Positions 37,801 to 46,191 of a stretch of 64,000 nucleotides of DNA are shown in pieces. Under the pieces are notes generated by a model, which saw only the letters and a list, made by a program, of their open reading frames with translations, made no database searches and was not told the DNA's origin. The translations under genes were made by a program, and so were the position numbers. Within the stretch, counting starts at the first letter, position 1, and every line of letters begins with the position of its first letter. The DNA is from Sphingomonas sp. BK580 (GTDB lineage Bacteria; Pseudomonadota; Alphaproteobacteria; Sphingomonadales; Sphingomonadaceae), in NCBI RefSeq assembly GCF_014194975.1, contig NZ_JACIAY010000003.1, positions 451,441 through 515,440 on the forward strand, given 5' to 3'.

Positions 37801-38966
37801 ACGTCGCCGCGCAGGTGGCGAGCGACGCGCAGGGCATGCTCGACCCCGGCAAGCTGTTCGACGAAGGCGCCTCGCTGTTCGGGTTTGATCTGCGCGACCT
37901 GGTCACCAACATCAAGGTACCGCCCGAGATCAAGACGCTGCTGCTCGCCGGCGGCCCCCCTACGGTCGAGATGAACTGGTCGGGCATCGAACTGAAGGCC
38001 ACGCCGGCGGACAAACCCGTCTTCGTCCCCGACGATGCGTCGAGCCTCTCGATCAAGGTCGTGAACACCTCGACGAAGAGCGAGACGACCTGCACCCTCG
38101 GCGGCTTCGGCCTCAACATGCCGCCGGGCGAACCCCTCATCAACGTTCACTTCAGCGGCCTGGAATACAGGCAGGTGCTGGGCGAAACGCCAACCCTCAA
38201 GGTCGGCAATCTCACGGCCACCCTGGTCGGCAAGCTCGCGTTGCTGCAGGTGCTTCAGGAGCGGGTGGGCCTGGGCGACAAGCTCCCGAACGTACACGTC
38301 ACCGCATCGCAGGCCGACGCTACCTTCCAACTGCCCGTTCCCGACGTGCAGGCCTTCTCCTTCGTCATGAGCAACCTGCTGTTCAGCGCGGGGCTCACGG
38401 TGCCGTTCACTCCCGACCCGGTGGCGTTGCGGCTGGGCTTCGCCTCGCGAGAGAAGCCCTTTACCCTGACCGTGCTGATGTTCGGCGGTGGCGGCTACGT
38501 CGATCTGGAGCTGACCTATCAAGGCCTGCGCCGGCTCGAGATATCGCTACAGTTCGGCGCCGCCATCGCGTTGAACCTAGGTGTGGCGAAGGCGGAGGTG
38601 CACGCCTTCGGCGGCATCCGCTACGCGTTGCTGCCCGATAGAAGCGTGTCGCTGACCGGCTACATTCAGATCGGCGGAAGCGTGGAGCTGCTCGGCCTGA
38701 TATCGGTTGCGATCGAACTGAGGGTCGAACTCGATTACCGTTCCGACAACAGCCTCGTCGGCCGGGCCAAGCTCGTGATCGCGGTCGATCTGACGCTCTA
38801 CTCGCACCGATTCGAGCTGGACAGCGGCGAGTGGCGGATCTTCGGCGGTCCTGCCGGACACGCGCGCCTCCGGGCGTCGCCCCGGCGCTTCGTGGAGACG
38901 GCCGCGCTCGAGGACGATGCGCCGGGCCTCGAAGCGTGGCAGGCCTACCGGAGGAACTTCGCGTGA
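34884..38966 (+). CDS. Giant protein with N-terminal seven-bladed PLL-like lectin propeller
   Basis: 1360 residues. GGGAGGA lies 6 bases before the ATG at 34884, which settles the start. Blade motifs recur about every 50 residues: STLLHVFREG (28), QRLLWWSW (68), GPLRYWAS (117), TPEWWKYVDG (170), GRLKHWGFG (219), GTLVHWSWD (271), RSLHHWTF (318). Seven blades of this type match Photorhabdus PLL-like fucose-binding lectins. The remaining thousand residues are beta-rich; the last 250 (FGGGGYVDLELTYQGLRRLE, YIQIGGSVELLGLISVAIEL) form long amphipathic strands of unknown family. No signal peptide. The stop overlaps the next start (GTGA). Confidence 0.75.
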   Translation: MPRFDQPGVASWGPDRLDVVLRSASSTLLHVFREGATTTMLDMGGAIAGAPMAVTRGAERLDVFARDFNQRLLWWSWSKEARALVGPRALPGCIASDPVVVALGTERIMIFAHSIDGPLRYWASSVDDQGAEDFGPPRIKDEDPIARPAIVSRSPHGVDVVVGVGHSGTPEWWKYVDGAWKAPVLLPGEMPEAPTMLTSISSSGNFPRLDVYVRGQDGRLKHWGFGFFHAPGSPSGWFGPEASVPEPFLTKPFPITTGDDSIELLARGGDGTLVHWSWDARARAWGRLQPGGEALQSDPAGVSRAAGTMDVFAWAGDRSLHHWTFAAGTWAVEQWTLDVVRPTPLEDELAAGLDDTPPEYLIVRAADQLVLGLTAPGFVRDPDGARLIAQDPDARLIVTFPPQHVVEGVVNGDDSFPPAAVSPSRLSGPSRIGFTPAAGTVVGLSTTGILQALTTATVSVDPIVTRVELPFGLAFTPGARNAEIHAKHPIEPLDVAGANTLWRTDLHADNAGDLGLMHVVAGRTDVFEPPLGKAERFFIKVQTEPALARRVSLTSIGGSLDATGRWPHFSWDQRIVLGRDQEVRTAVEGVLFPTGHRAVYEQVTRRSGGEATAVLRKSRQLIVLEPVRRHGDATSTPALINSFPFDGVEIMTRRFTDMDDASWHTVPREALTLAEANDTLAQMDAQVAALTHAVYGGEGVYMGGPVVEDRAAAGDEAASEYVGWQAARAAQSRIVDLIVELGLGTEDHEVFFQPHTAGQPVPFPIRCFGAGPDVHFNLKMWFVADIDIAGDLRAPLHSLADARVLAAVEQAHAENDDGIVELPGVPIDLAPELPAQIGVTRSDPAVNVRFQEVRRLNIVGNALDRGFLPTLGLPQLPNVPHLPADPRAWAAEVGMASLRSLLDTDPAVRLRYAADYAASRVSQVPFGILGRVVADGAVEQLKLNFAEAKDRVGALAAPNMVADGISRAQGLINVAAQVASDAQGMLDPGKLFDEGASLFGFDLRDLVTNIKVPPEIKTLLLAGGPPTVEMNWSGIELKATPADKPVFVPDDASSLSIKVVNTSTKSETTCTLGGFGLNMPPGEPLINVHFSGLEYRQVLGETPTLKVGNLTATLVGKLALLQVLQERVGLGDKLPNVHVTASQADATFQLPVPDVQAFSFVMSNLLFSAGLTVPFTPDPVALRLGFASREKPFTLTVLMFGGGGYVDLELTYQGLRRLEISLQFGAAIALNLGVAKAEVHAFGGIRYALLPDRSVSLTGYIQIGGSVELLGLISVAIELRVELDYRSDNSLVGRAKLVIAVDLTLYSHRFELDSGEWRIFGGPAGHARLRASPRRFVETAALEDDAPGLEAWQAYRRNFA

Positions 38967-41900
38967 CGACAACAGAGATGCTCATGGTTGCCGTCCCCAG
39001 CGGCGCGGTGAGGGATGGCGTGGCGCGGCTTCGACTCCTCTTCGTGCCGCGGCTCCGAGCCGACGCGACGTCACCGCTCTCGGCGTACGTACTGGACGAC
39101 TGGCCGACGCTGCTGGTGAACGCGACCTTCTCCGCACAGACGTCGGCCGACGGTGGCGCCGCCACCTCCCTGCCCGTGCGCCAGCCCGCCGCCCGCGGCG
39201 ACAGCGAGACGTGGCGCGCCTTCTTCTCCGCCGACATGCCCGTCGATCCATGGCAGCCGCAATCCTACCCGGAACCTCATGTCGACGGTACGGCGACGAA
39301 GGCGTCGCGCGTCGCGTCAAGCTATGCCACAGCGGCCCGCTCCTACGTCGACCCGGTGAAGGATGCCGCGACGGTCGTGCGTGCCGAATATGCGACCTGG
39401 ACCGACGCGGATCCCGTTGCCCCCGACAGCGGGTTGACGCCCGAGGAATGGCAGGTGCCGGACTTTCATCGCAGCGTGTCGATGTTGCGCGAACACAGCG
39501 CCGTCCTCATCGAGCTCGGCCTCATCGTCGAACTGTCGATCGCCGCCGCCGACCTGCCACGCTCCCCCGTCGTCGGGCCACCGCGACGCGTCGCCGTGGA
39601 CTGCACGCTCGGCGCCGGCGCACCGCCGATCACGTTCACGGCGATGTGGACCAACTATTCGTTCGACGGTGCACTCTTCCTCCCCTTCGCCGCGGCCGAC
39701 AGCGACCTCGCGCAGGGCATGGTCGACCTCGGGGGCGCGCGGATGGTGAGCGCTCCTGACGCTCCGATGGCGAGCAAGTGGTGCGTCGCCACCTTCGACG
39801 TCGACGGCGCGGTGGGTCGTCTGCGCGACGGCGCCGCGACGGCGGGCGCCAGCAGCGATATGGCCGACGGCGTGTCGCTGCCCGCGCTCCACTCCACCGG
39901 GCCGACGCTCCTTCGCGCCGGGCGGCAGGCGGAGTTCGGCCGGCGCGCGGCACGGGGGCGCGCCGGCATGCTCCGGGTTGCGATGGACGAACACGTGCTC
40001 GACGCCGACGATCTGGTTCTGGGCTATCGGGTCGACGTTCGCCCGCAATCGCAGGGCGACTGGGTGTCGTTATGCGAACGCAGCGCTACCTATACCGTCG
40101 ACGGCAGGACGATCGGAACGGCCGGTGCCGTCGAGGACGGGCAGGTCAAGGCCGATGCCGTCGCGTTGGGGAGCGACGGGAAGCTCCAGACGAGCGAGGT
40201 GGTCGCGCGGTGGAGCGGATGGAGCCTCGCACGCGCGCGACCGGTGCTGGACGGAAGCGGTGCGGTGCCCGGCGCGGCGAGCCGCCTCCCCCTTCCCTTC
40301 GCATTCGACTGGACCTTCGGGGCTGCGCGACCTCTGCCACAGCTCCGCTTCGGCAAGGCCTATCGCCTGCGCCTGCGGGTGGCGGACATGGCCGGTGGCG
40401 GATTGAAGGCGGACGAGCTCACCGGCACGGACTATGCGACGGGCACGATCATCTACCGCCGACACGAACCCATCCCGCCACCGGAGATCGCGCCGCCGCC
40501 CGATCTCGTCGCGCCCGAGCCGCCCGCGGACGCGCCACGGGACGAAGCCCCCAAGAACCCGTTCGGCACCGGTGGCACGATCGACCGCCTGGTTCTGCGC
40601 AGTGACCCCGCCGACATGAAGGACGTCGCTGCCTTCGTCGCGGAACATCCAAGCTATCCCCACAACGATCGACGCTGGCTGCTGCCCCCGTCCACATCCT
40701 TCGCGATCGCCGAGCAGCACGGGCGACTTGACGGCGACGATGCGGCGACCTGGTCTAGGGCGCGTCGTGCGATGGCGGCGCCGCAAGCCGCGACGGATGG
40801 TACCTTCAACTGGCTGCACGATCCGGCCGCGTTCGGCGTCGCTGCGTTCGTCCGCAGAAATCCAGAGGGCTTCGAGGTGGGGGCGACGGCCGACATCGGC
40901 TGGGGCGAATGGCCGAGACTCACTGGCAATCGGCTGCTCCTTGCTGCGCAGTCCGACGGCGAGCCGTTGCTTGTGTGGACCGCGGACGAGAGTGGCGCCG
41001 TGCTGACGGTCCGCCTGCCGCCCGCCGCGGACATCGAGGTCGAACTCTCATCCTTCCCGACATCGGACAACATCGACGATCTCGAAATCACGAGCTGGCT
41101 GGCCGAGACCGCGCCGGACGTCGCGGTGGTGGACGGGCGCCACCCGATGGTGACGCCGCCACGCGTCCTGCGCCTGGTCCACGCGGTCCGCCGGCCGTTG
41201 GGAAAGCCCTCCGGAGCCTTCGAGGTGACGCGGACGCCGGGCGCCACGGTCGCGGTGCTGACGGCGGCTACGTCCACTCCCATGATCGGCGTTCACATCC
41301 CCAGCACCGCGCAGTTGGACGTCGCCGCGAGTTGGGACGAACTCGTCGATTATCCCGCCTATGCGCTGGACGGGCTCGCCCCGGACGCTCCCATGCCGCC
41401 GCCGACGCGACGGACGGACCTGTTAGCCCCACTGCGGCTTGATCGGGGGATCGCCGTGCTTCCCACGCTGAACCACGAGCTGGGCGACACCGCGCACCGG
41501 ACGATCAGCTACGTGGCGACCGCGATCAGCCGCTTCGCGAACTATTTCGACGATGCGCCCGGCTCCGCGTTCGCGAACGTCGGCGACTCCCTCGTCACTC
41601 ACGTCCCCAGTGCGGCGATCCCTCTGTCCCCCATCATCCTGGCGGCGGGCCCGGCCTACGCCTGGGAGACGGTGGATCCCGCGGCGGCCGGTCTGCCGGC
41701 CGGTGCCATCCGTCGACGCCGTCATGGTGGACGGCTCCGGATCGAACTAGCACGGCCGTGGCACAGATCCGGCGCCGGCGAGCGATTGGCGGTTCTGCTC
41801 GCCGCGGACGGTGCGCCGTCGGATGGGCGGGCCAGCCGCATTTTGCGCGATCCAATCTGGGATACGGCGCTGCCGGCCTCAAGACTGGACGCAGGCATGT

Positions 41901-42517
41901 TCGCCGACCCGACCTCCGCGATACCGCTGACCATGGACGACGGGACGCCCGTGACCGCGATGCCCTGCGACGTGGTCTACGATCGGGCGAGTGGGCGATG
42001 GCACGCCGATGTCGCGCTCCCGGGCGCGGCGGCGGAGAGCTATGCGCCCTTCGTCCGCCTGCGCCTGGCCCGGTACCAGCCGAACAGCCTGGCGGGGTTG
42101 GAGCTGTCGCCGAGCATCCTGACGGACTTCCTCCCGCTTCCGGTCGATCGGACGGTGACGATCTTGCCCGCCATCGGTGGGTTCGACGTGACGTTGGAGG
42201 GAGTTGCACCAGCCGGTCCTCACCTCAATCGCGTGATGACCGCAGTGGAAGAAGCTGATGGTGCCGCTCCAGCAGATGGGCTGCTTGCGCTGAAGGGAGG
42301 GGGCGGTGCGTGGACACGCGTACCAGGGAGCGAGATCTCAGGTGCGCTCAACCAGCCGATGCGGGTGTCACTTTCGCCAGCGGCGGCTGGACGCCGCCGT
42401 CGCCTCGTGCTGCGAGAGGTGGAGACGCTCGACCTTCCCTTCGAGCAACCGATCGACGACGCGTTCCGCTCCGAGCTTCACGAGCGCACGGTGTTCCTCG
42501 ATATGTTGGGATTATGA
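38963..42517 (+). CDS. Giant protein of unknown function, coupled to the lectin-propeller gene
   Basis: 1184 residues. The GTG at 38963 overlaps the previous stop and has GGAGGAAC 5 bases upstream, so the two giants are translationally coupled and probably act together. The sequence (VTTTEMLMVAVPSGAVRDGV at the start) is beta-rich, with a short proline-rich linker near residue 510-540 (PIPPPEIAPPPDLVAPEPPA). No signal peptide, membrane helix or catalytic motif was recognised. Size, coupling and composition suggest a structural or carrier protein, but this is inference only. Confidence 0.7.
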   Translation: MTTTEMLMVAVPSGAVRDGVARLRLLFVPRLRADATSPLSAYVLDDWPTLLVNATFSAQTSADGGAATSLPVRQPAARGDSETWRAFFSADMPVDPWQPQSYPEPHVDGTATKASRVASSYATAARSYVDPVKDAATVVRAEYATWTDADPVAPDSGLTPEEWQVPDFHRSVSMLREHSAVLIELGLIVELSIAAADLPRSPVVGPPRRVAVDCTLGAGAPPITFTAMWTNYSFDGALFLPFAAADSDLAQGMVDLGGARMVSAPDAPMASKWCVATFDVDGAVGRLRDGAATAGASSDMADGVSLPALHSTGPTLLRAGRQAEFGRRAARGRAGMLRVAMDEHVLDADDLVLGYRVDVRPQSQGDWVSLCERSATYTVDGRTIGTAGAVEDGQVKADAVALGSDGKLQTSEVVARWSGWSLARARPVLDGSGAVPGAASRLPLPFAFDWTFGAARPLPQLRFGKAYRLRLRVADMAGGGLKADELTGTDYATGTIIYRRHEPIPPPEIAPPPDLVAPEPPADAPRDEAPKNPFGTGGTIDRLVLRSDPADMKDVAAFVAEHPSYPHNDRRWLLPPSTSFAIAEQHGRLDGDDAATWSRARRAMAAPQAATDGTFNWLHDPAAFGVAAFVRRNPEGFEVGATADIGWGEWPRLTGNRLLLAAQSDGEPLLVWTADESGAVLTVRLPPAADIEVELSSFPTSDNIDDLEITSWLAETAPDVAVVDGRHPMVTPPRVLRLVHAVRRPLGKPSGAFEVTRTPGATVAVLTAATSTPMIGVHIPSTAQLDVAASWDELVDYPAYALDGLAPDAPMPPPTRRTDLLAPLRLDRGIAVLPTLNHELGDTAHRTISYVATAISRFANYFDDAPGSAFANVGDSLVTHVPSAAIPLSPIILAAGPAYAWETVDPAAAGLPAGAIRRRRHGGRLRIELARPWHRSGAGERLAVLLAADGAPSDGRASRILRDPIWDTALPASRLDAGMFADPTSAIPLTMDDGTPVTAMPCDVVYDRASGRWHADVALPGAAAESYAPFVRLRLARYQPNSLAGLELSPSILTDFLPLPVDRTVTILPAIGGFDVTLEGVAPAGPHLNRVMTAVEEADGAAPADGLLALKGGGGAWTRVPGSEISGALNQPMRVSLSPAAAGRRRRLVLREVETLDLPFEQPIDDAFRSELHERTVFLDMLGL

Positions 42518-42681
42518 TGGAGGGGAGCAATTCAGGTGTATTCGAGGTAGCCGCCTGCGATCTGTCTCATGATCGCTCGATGTGCCGACACGCGAAACAT
42601 TCCCCTTCACCATCGGCGATTTAACGAACTGCTGCTTTTAGTCGATGGTGCAGGCAAGGAAGCCTCCGGTGCCGCAGGCGG

Positions 42682-42946
42682 GATCTCGACCTCGGCTATT
42701 TCTCGTCCGCGCCGGGCGACACTGTGTTTCCTGGGTTGGCCGGGGCGAGCTATTGTCAGGTTCCCGCGGGCTCCTCGGTGCTTTGGGACCCGGGAGCGGA
42801 GGATCTCTGCGGATGGCTGAACTTCAAACCAACCTATGATTATGCGCCGCCGGTGCCGGAGCCCGCGACATGGGCGGATGCTGACCGGCTGCGCCACGAT
42901 CGGCGCGGCGTTGCGACGGCGCCGACGCCACGTCGCGATGGCCTGA
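42682..42946 (+). pseudogene. PEPxxWA-CTERM protein remnant, frameshifted
   Basis: One frame reads DLGYFSSAPGDTVF, then LNFKPTYDYAPPVPEPATWA. After the Trp-Ala the match continues in another frame as MLTGCATIGAALRRRRRHVA, a membrane helix with an Arg cluster. Together they make a complete sorting signal broken by a small indel near 42873. No start codon or signal peptide could be placed upstream, so the 5' part is also lost. Confidence 0.7.
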
Positions 42947-43067
42947 CGCTGGAGCGGTCCGATCAGGTTGGTTCATTGCCGTGAATCGATGTTGGCGCAC
43001 CGTGCAGAGATGGCCTGAAGGTCGGTGACGCCGGGGTAACATGCGCGGGAAGAGCCTTAGTGGCTTC

Positions 43068-43130
43068 GACCCAGAACCGGTCATCCAGGTGCCCCTCCCC
43101 GCTTCCCAGCTCCGGCCGCTCGTTCATCTC
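43068..43130 (+). repeat. Interspersed ~60-bp repeat, copy 5 (closest to consensus)
   Basis: GACCCAGAACCGGTCATCCA at the left, then CCCAGCTCCGGCCGCTCG and TTCATCTC at the right. It is flanked by about 40 further bases (GCCGCTCGAGCC) that resemble the flank of copy 4. Confidence 0.8.
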
Positions 43131-43200
43131 GCCGCTCGAGCCTTCCGGGCGCTTCACGTAGCGTCGGGCTGGCCTGATGGCAGGAAAGCGGACGTTGCGG

Positions 43201-43577
43201 CTAGTCGACGCAGACGCCGCCTTCGGGTGAGACCTTGCCTTCCTCGACCGTCGCATAGCAGCCGAACGTAGACCGTTCTGCTTCGCAGACGCCGAGGGCA
43301 GGTGCTCCAGGTTCAGGGGCTGACCCGGGTGAGCCGGCGATCTCTAGAATGCATTGGCCTTGGCAATCAAATTTGCCTGAGCAGATCTTGCCCCGTCGGA
43401 ATACCGGAACTGACAGAACGGGTAGCCGAAAGGGCCACGACTTTCGTATCCGCCTTGCGAGACGCAGCTCCGGCTCTCTGACGCATTCAAGCGCTTGAGC
43501 GGCCGGCTGCAACTGCCGATCCCGAGGATCGCCAGCATGAGCAGGGCCGTAGCGGGACGGAAGAGTGCGGATCGCAT
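43201..43577 (-). pseudogene. Small Cys-rich lipoprotein, one-base frameshift
   Basis: The first frame, from an ATG at 43577, has a lipoprotein signal (LLMLAILGIGSCSRP) and reaches PFCQFRYSDGA. The next block (KICSGKFDCQGQCILEIAGS to YATVEEGKVSPEGGVCVD) is in another frame. Adding one G to the run of four G near 43395 gives SDGGKICSGKFDCQGQC without a break. The cysteine spacing is regular, so the intact protein was probably a disulfide-rich periplasmic lipoprotein. A base-calling error in a homopolymer is equally possible. Confidence 0.7.
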
Positions 43578-43619
43578 CGAGCAAACGTGTCATACGGACG
43601 AGATGTCGGCAATTGGCAG

Positions 43620-43820
43620 TTAGCGGAAGGTCTGCTTCTTGCGTGCGCGATGCTCTTGATAAGCTGCGCATAGGAGTAGCAACGACAGGAGGAGGATGGC
43701 TCGCACAGGGAAGTGATCGAGAGCGAAACTAAAGCCGCTATCGATCCAGTCGGACAGGTACTGTCCTGCTAGCACAGGCAGGCCGATCTTGAAGGCAAGG
43801 TGTCTGAGACGACGCTGCAT
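43620..43820 (-). CDS. Small membrane protein
   Basis: 66 residues from an ATG at 43820, with AAGGTGG upstream. One hydrophobic helix (AILLLSLLLLCAAY) follows an amphipathic N-terminus, and the tail is basic (RARKKQTFR). No family recognised. Confidence 0.5.
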   Translation of the reverse strand: MQRRLRHLAFKIGLPVLAGQYLSDWIDSGFSFALDHFPVRAILLLSLLLLCAAYQEHRARKKQTFR

Positions 43821-44538
43821 CAGCCCACCTTAAAGCGACGTGGCTCGGCCGCAATGAGGTTCGGCGGGCAATGCCACCGGATCGGGCTGAATGGCTGCCT
43901 ATGGGCGTTACCGGACGTGCCCTCCGGATGACTGCGGCGGAGGTCATCTCCGCCGCGTTCAAGTAAGCCGATCCGGCCCGACCTTCACCTCGACATCGAC
44001 CCGGCTAACGGCGTTCGTCGTCTGATCTCGCAGGTGGCGATGCGCGGGGCCGAGCTCGGCCGCCTTTCCAAGAGAATGCTCACGGCGGAGCGCGCTGCCG
44101 ACTTCCGCGCGGCCGAGTAGGTGGTGTGTCGCTCGTTGCCTTCGCTGCTGCCGGCGGCATCGGATATCGAGATTTAGAATGATGGCATGCCGCCATCACG
44201 ACGGCTTCTTACAACGCCGCTTAGATCCAGGTTCAAAGCCTAAGTGGATCAATCACGCCGGTTCCGAGCACCGCGGCGGAGGTTGCCTCCGCCACGGTCA
44301 GCGCATGCGACGCCGGCCACCGGTCTCAAGATGGGCCGCACCACCTGCGAGCAGGCAGTCAAAAATCTATCTCGGCTCATGCAACTAACAGTAATGAATT
44401 GCGGCGGCCCCGTGTGGCGAGCCCGCTACTCCGTCGCGCATTGCGGATCCCGCGGCTACTGTCTGATCTATACCCCTAGCTCTTGATCTCACGCCATCAT
44501 GGAGGGGTAGATCGCGGCGGGGGTGACCTTCGCCGCTA
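43821..44538. other. Gap of about 700 bp without a supported gene
   Basis: A plus-strand frame from 43932 to 44120 reads coding-like (RPDLHLDIDPANGVRRLISQ then RGAELGRLSKRML) but has no start codon in frame before the middle, so it may be a gene remnant. Nothing else is convincing. Confidence 0.35.
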
Positions 44539-44775
44539 TCACACCAGACGGTCCCCTCCAACGTGCAGATCCACATTGAATCGCTTGGCAAGCCCCGTCT
44601 CTTCGTTTCGTATCTCACAGGTTGCGGCTAGCGCTGGCGGGAGCACTTCGCGATCGAACAAAAACGCTAATGCCGTCTGCACCGCAGACCTTCGTGCTGC
44701 GGCGTAGCTCTCATGACGCTCGATGCCCTCGCTGGTCGCCTCGTCGTCTGTGATGCTGATGCGAAATTCCGGCAT
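44539..44775 (-). CDS. Small DUF6894-like protein
   Basis: 78 residues. MPEFRISITDDEATSEGIER followed by AARRSAVQTALAFLFDREVL and a beta segment (CEIRNEETGLAKRFNVDLHV) matches the strand-helix-strand pattern of the small DUF6894-type proteins of alphaproteobacteria. Function unknown. The Shine-Dalgarno sequence is weak. Confidence 0.55.
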   Translation of the reverse strand: MPEFRISITDDEATSEGIERHESYAAARRSAVQTALAFLFDREVLPPALAATCEIRNEETGLAKRFNVDLHVGGDRLV

Positions 44776-44951
44776 GCGCTAATCGTATGTGGCCCGATTT
44801 CGATTCGCCGTAACCCAAGAGTAACTCAGGTGCGAGCCTTGACAGCGAGGTGGTATAGCGGCGGAGATTGCCTCCGCCCCGATCTTCGCCAACGCGAGCA
44901 CAGCGCCGGGTATTTCCCCCGCGTTTACGGTTGTCGGTTTACAACGGAAGT

Positions 44952-45806
44952 TCAGTTGATCGAGGCTCCCGCCGCCAAGCCGTGCAAATAACGAGGATCG
45001 AACCCGCCGATCGCTGCGACCTTCGACCAGCTTGGGATCGTTATCCTCCGGCCGTCCGGCTTGATGAGCCCGGCGCGACGAAGCGAGCCAAGCATGCGGT
45101 TCACGTGCACATCGGTGAGGCCAATGGCGTCGCCGATCTGTGCTTGGATCATCGGTAGGACGTAGTCGTCTCGCCGTCCCAATCCCGCTCGTTCAAACCG
45201 GTGGCCTAACTCGCATAGTAGGTGAACCAGTTTAGCTTCAGCGCTTCGGCACGCCAGATTGATAACCCATTGCTCAAGAACGGAAGCTTCGATCGCCATG
45301 TCATGCCAGAACGCGAGAGCCAGACCGGGATTGGCGACGATCACCGATCTAAGCTGTGCGTAAGGAATGCGAACGATCGTCGCCGGCGTCAGAGCTGTCA
45401 AGCTCCAGCGGATCGCCGGCAGAAACGCTGACTCCAAGTCGGCTATGTCACCGGCCATGTAGACAGCAGTGATTGCCCTTTTGCCAGAGGGGCAAAGGTG
45501 AAAGCGCCCGATCATTCCCTTGGCAACCAAAGTGACGTTCATATCGCTGCCTGGAAGGCGTGTGATGTCGCGGTAAGCCCGCACAACCTTCACCTCACCA
45601 TCTAGGCCAGCAACAGCTTCGATCTCTGTTGAGGAGAGCTTCGAGCTTAACTGAAGCCGCGCAAGGTAGCGCTCAAGTGCTCTTTGACGAATAAACGGCT
45701 CAGGTTCTCTGGCACCATCAGTCACCGCCCGCTGAGGCGGCGGAGTCAACCCGTCGATAACCGCTTGAGCGGTTACGTTGCGGCCAAGCTCAGGCTCTTG
45801 CGTCAT
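44952..45806 (-). CDS. Crp/Fnr family transcriptional regulator
   Basis: 284 residues with the start at the ATG 45806 (GGTCAGG upstream). The cyclic-nucleotide-binding beta barrel spans about residues 60-170 (SKLSSTEIEAVAG to IRIPYAQLRSV-like). It is followed by the dimer helix and a winged helix (MIQAQIGDAIGLTDVHVNRM, LGSLRRAGLIKPDGRRITIP). There are no clustered N-terminal cysteines, so it is not an Fe-S Fnr. The effector is unknown. Proteins of this sphingomonad subtype often control stress or light responses (inference). Confidence 0.88.
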   Translation of the reverse strand: MTQEPELGRNVTAQAVIDGLTPPPQRAVTDGAREPEPFIRQRALERYLARLQLSSKLSSTEIEAVAGLDGEVKVVRAYRDITRLPGSDMNVTLVAKGMIGRFHLCPSGKRAITAVYMAGDIADLESAFLPAIRWSLTALTPATIVRIPYAQLRSVIVANPGLALAFWHDMAIEASVLEQWVINLACRSAEAKLVHLLCELGHRFERAGLGRRDDYVLPMIQAQIGDAIGLTDVHVNRMLGSLRRAGLIKPDGRRITIPSWSKVAAIGGFDPRYLHGLAAGASIN

Positions 45807-46191
45807 CCTGACCAGCGTAGGCCGGTGGCGCTCCAGTCTCAACTCCGAGGTTCATATGCTCACGATCACCGCGGGGCCGCGCGCGGCCCTGAACGAGCAG
45901 ATCTGTCCCTATGGGCAGTACCTTCGACAGCGACCAGACACTCGCTCCCTTAGAATGGAGGCACGACCCAGAACCGGACGCTGACGGGCTCTTTGAAGCT
46001 ACCCAACTTTGGCCATACGTTCATCTCTGGGCAGGAGCGGCGCCGCGAGGATCCATGGGCATGATGGCGACGGGGGTTGCCGTGACATCGTCTTCCAGCG
46101 AGGTGAGCGACTCCTGCACGACGCTAACGAGCGCCGGCTTGAGCGCATGAACAGAAGCGTGCCGACGCAGGTGCCCAGCAAGCGCGATCCC
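45807..46191. other. Gap between regulator and diguanylate cyclase, holding repeat copy 6
   Basis: About 385 bp. The only recognisable item is the interspersed repeat at 45965-46028. Confidence 0.45.
45965..46028 (+). repeat. Interspersed ~60-bp repeat, copy 6
   Basis: GACCCAGAACCGGACGCTGA at the left and CCCAACTTTGGCCATACG then TTCATCTC at the right. Confidence 0.65.
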
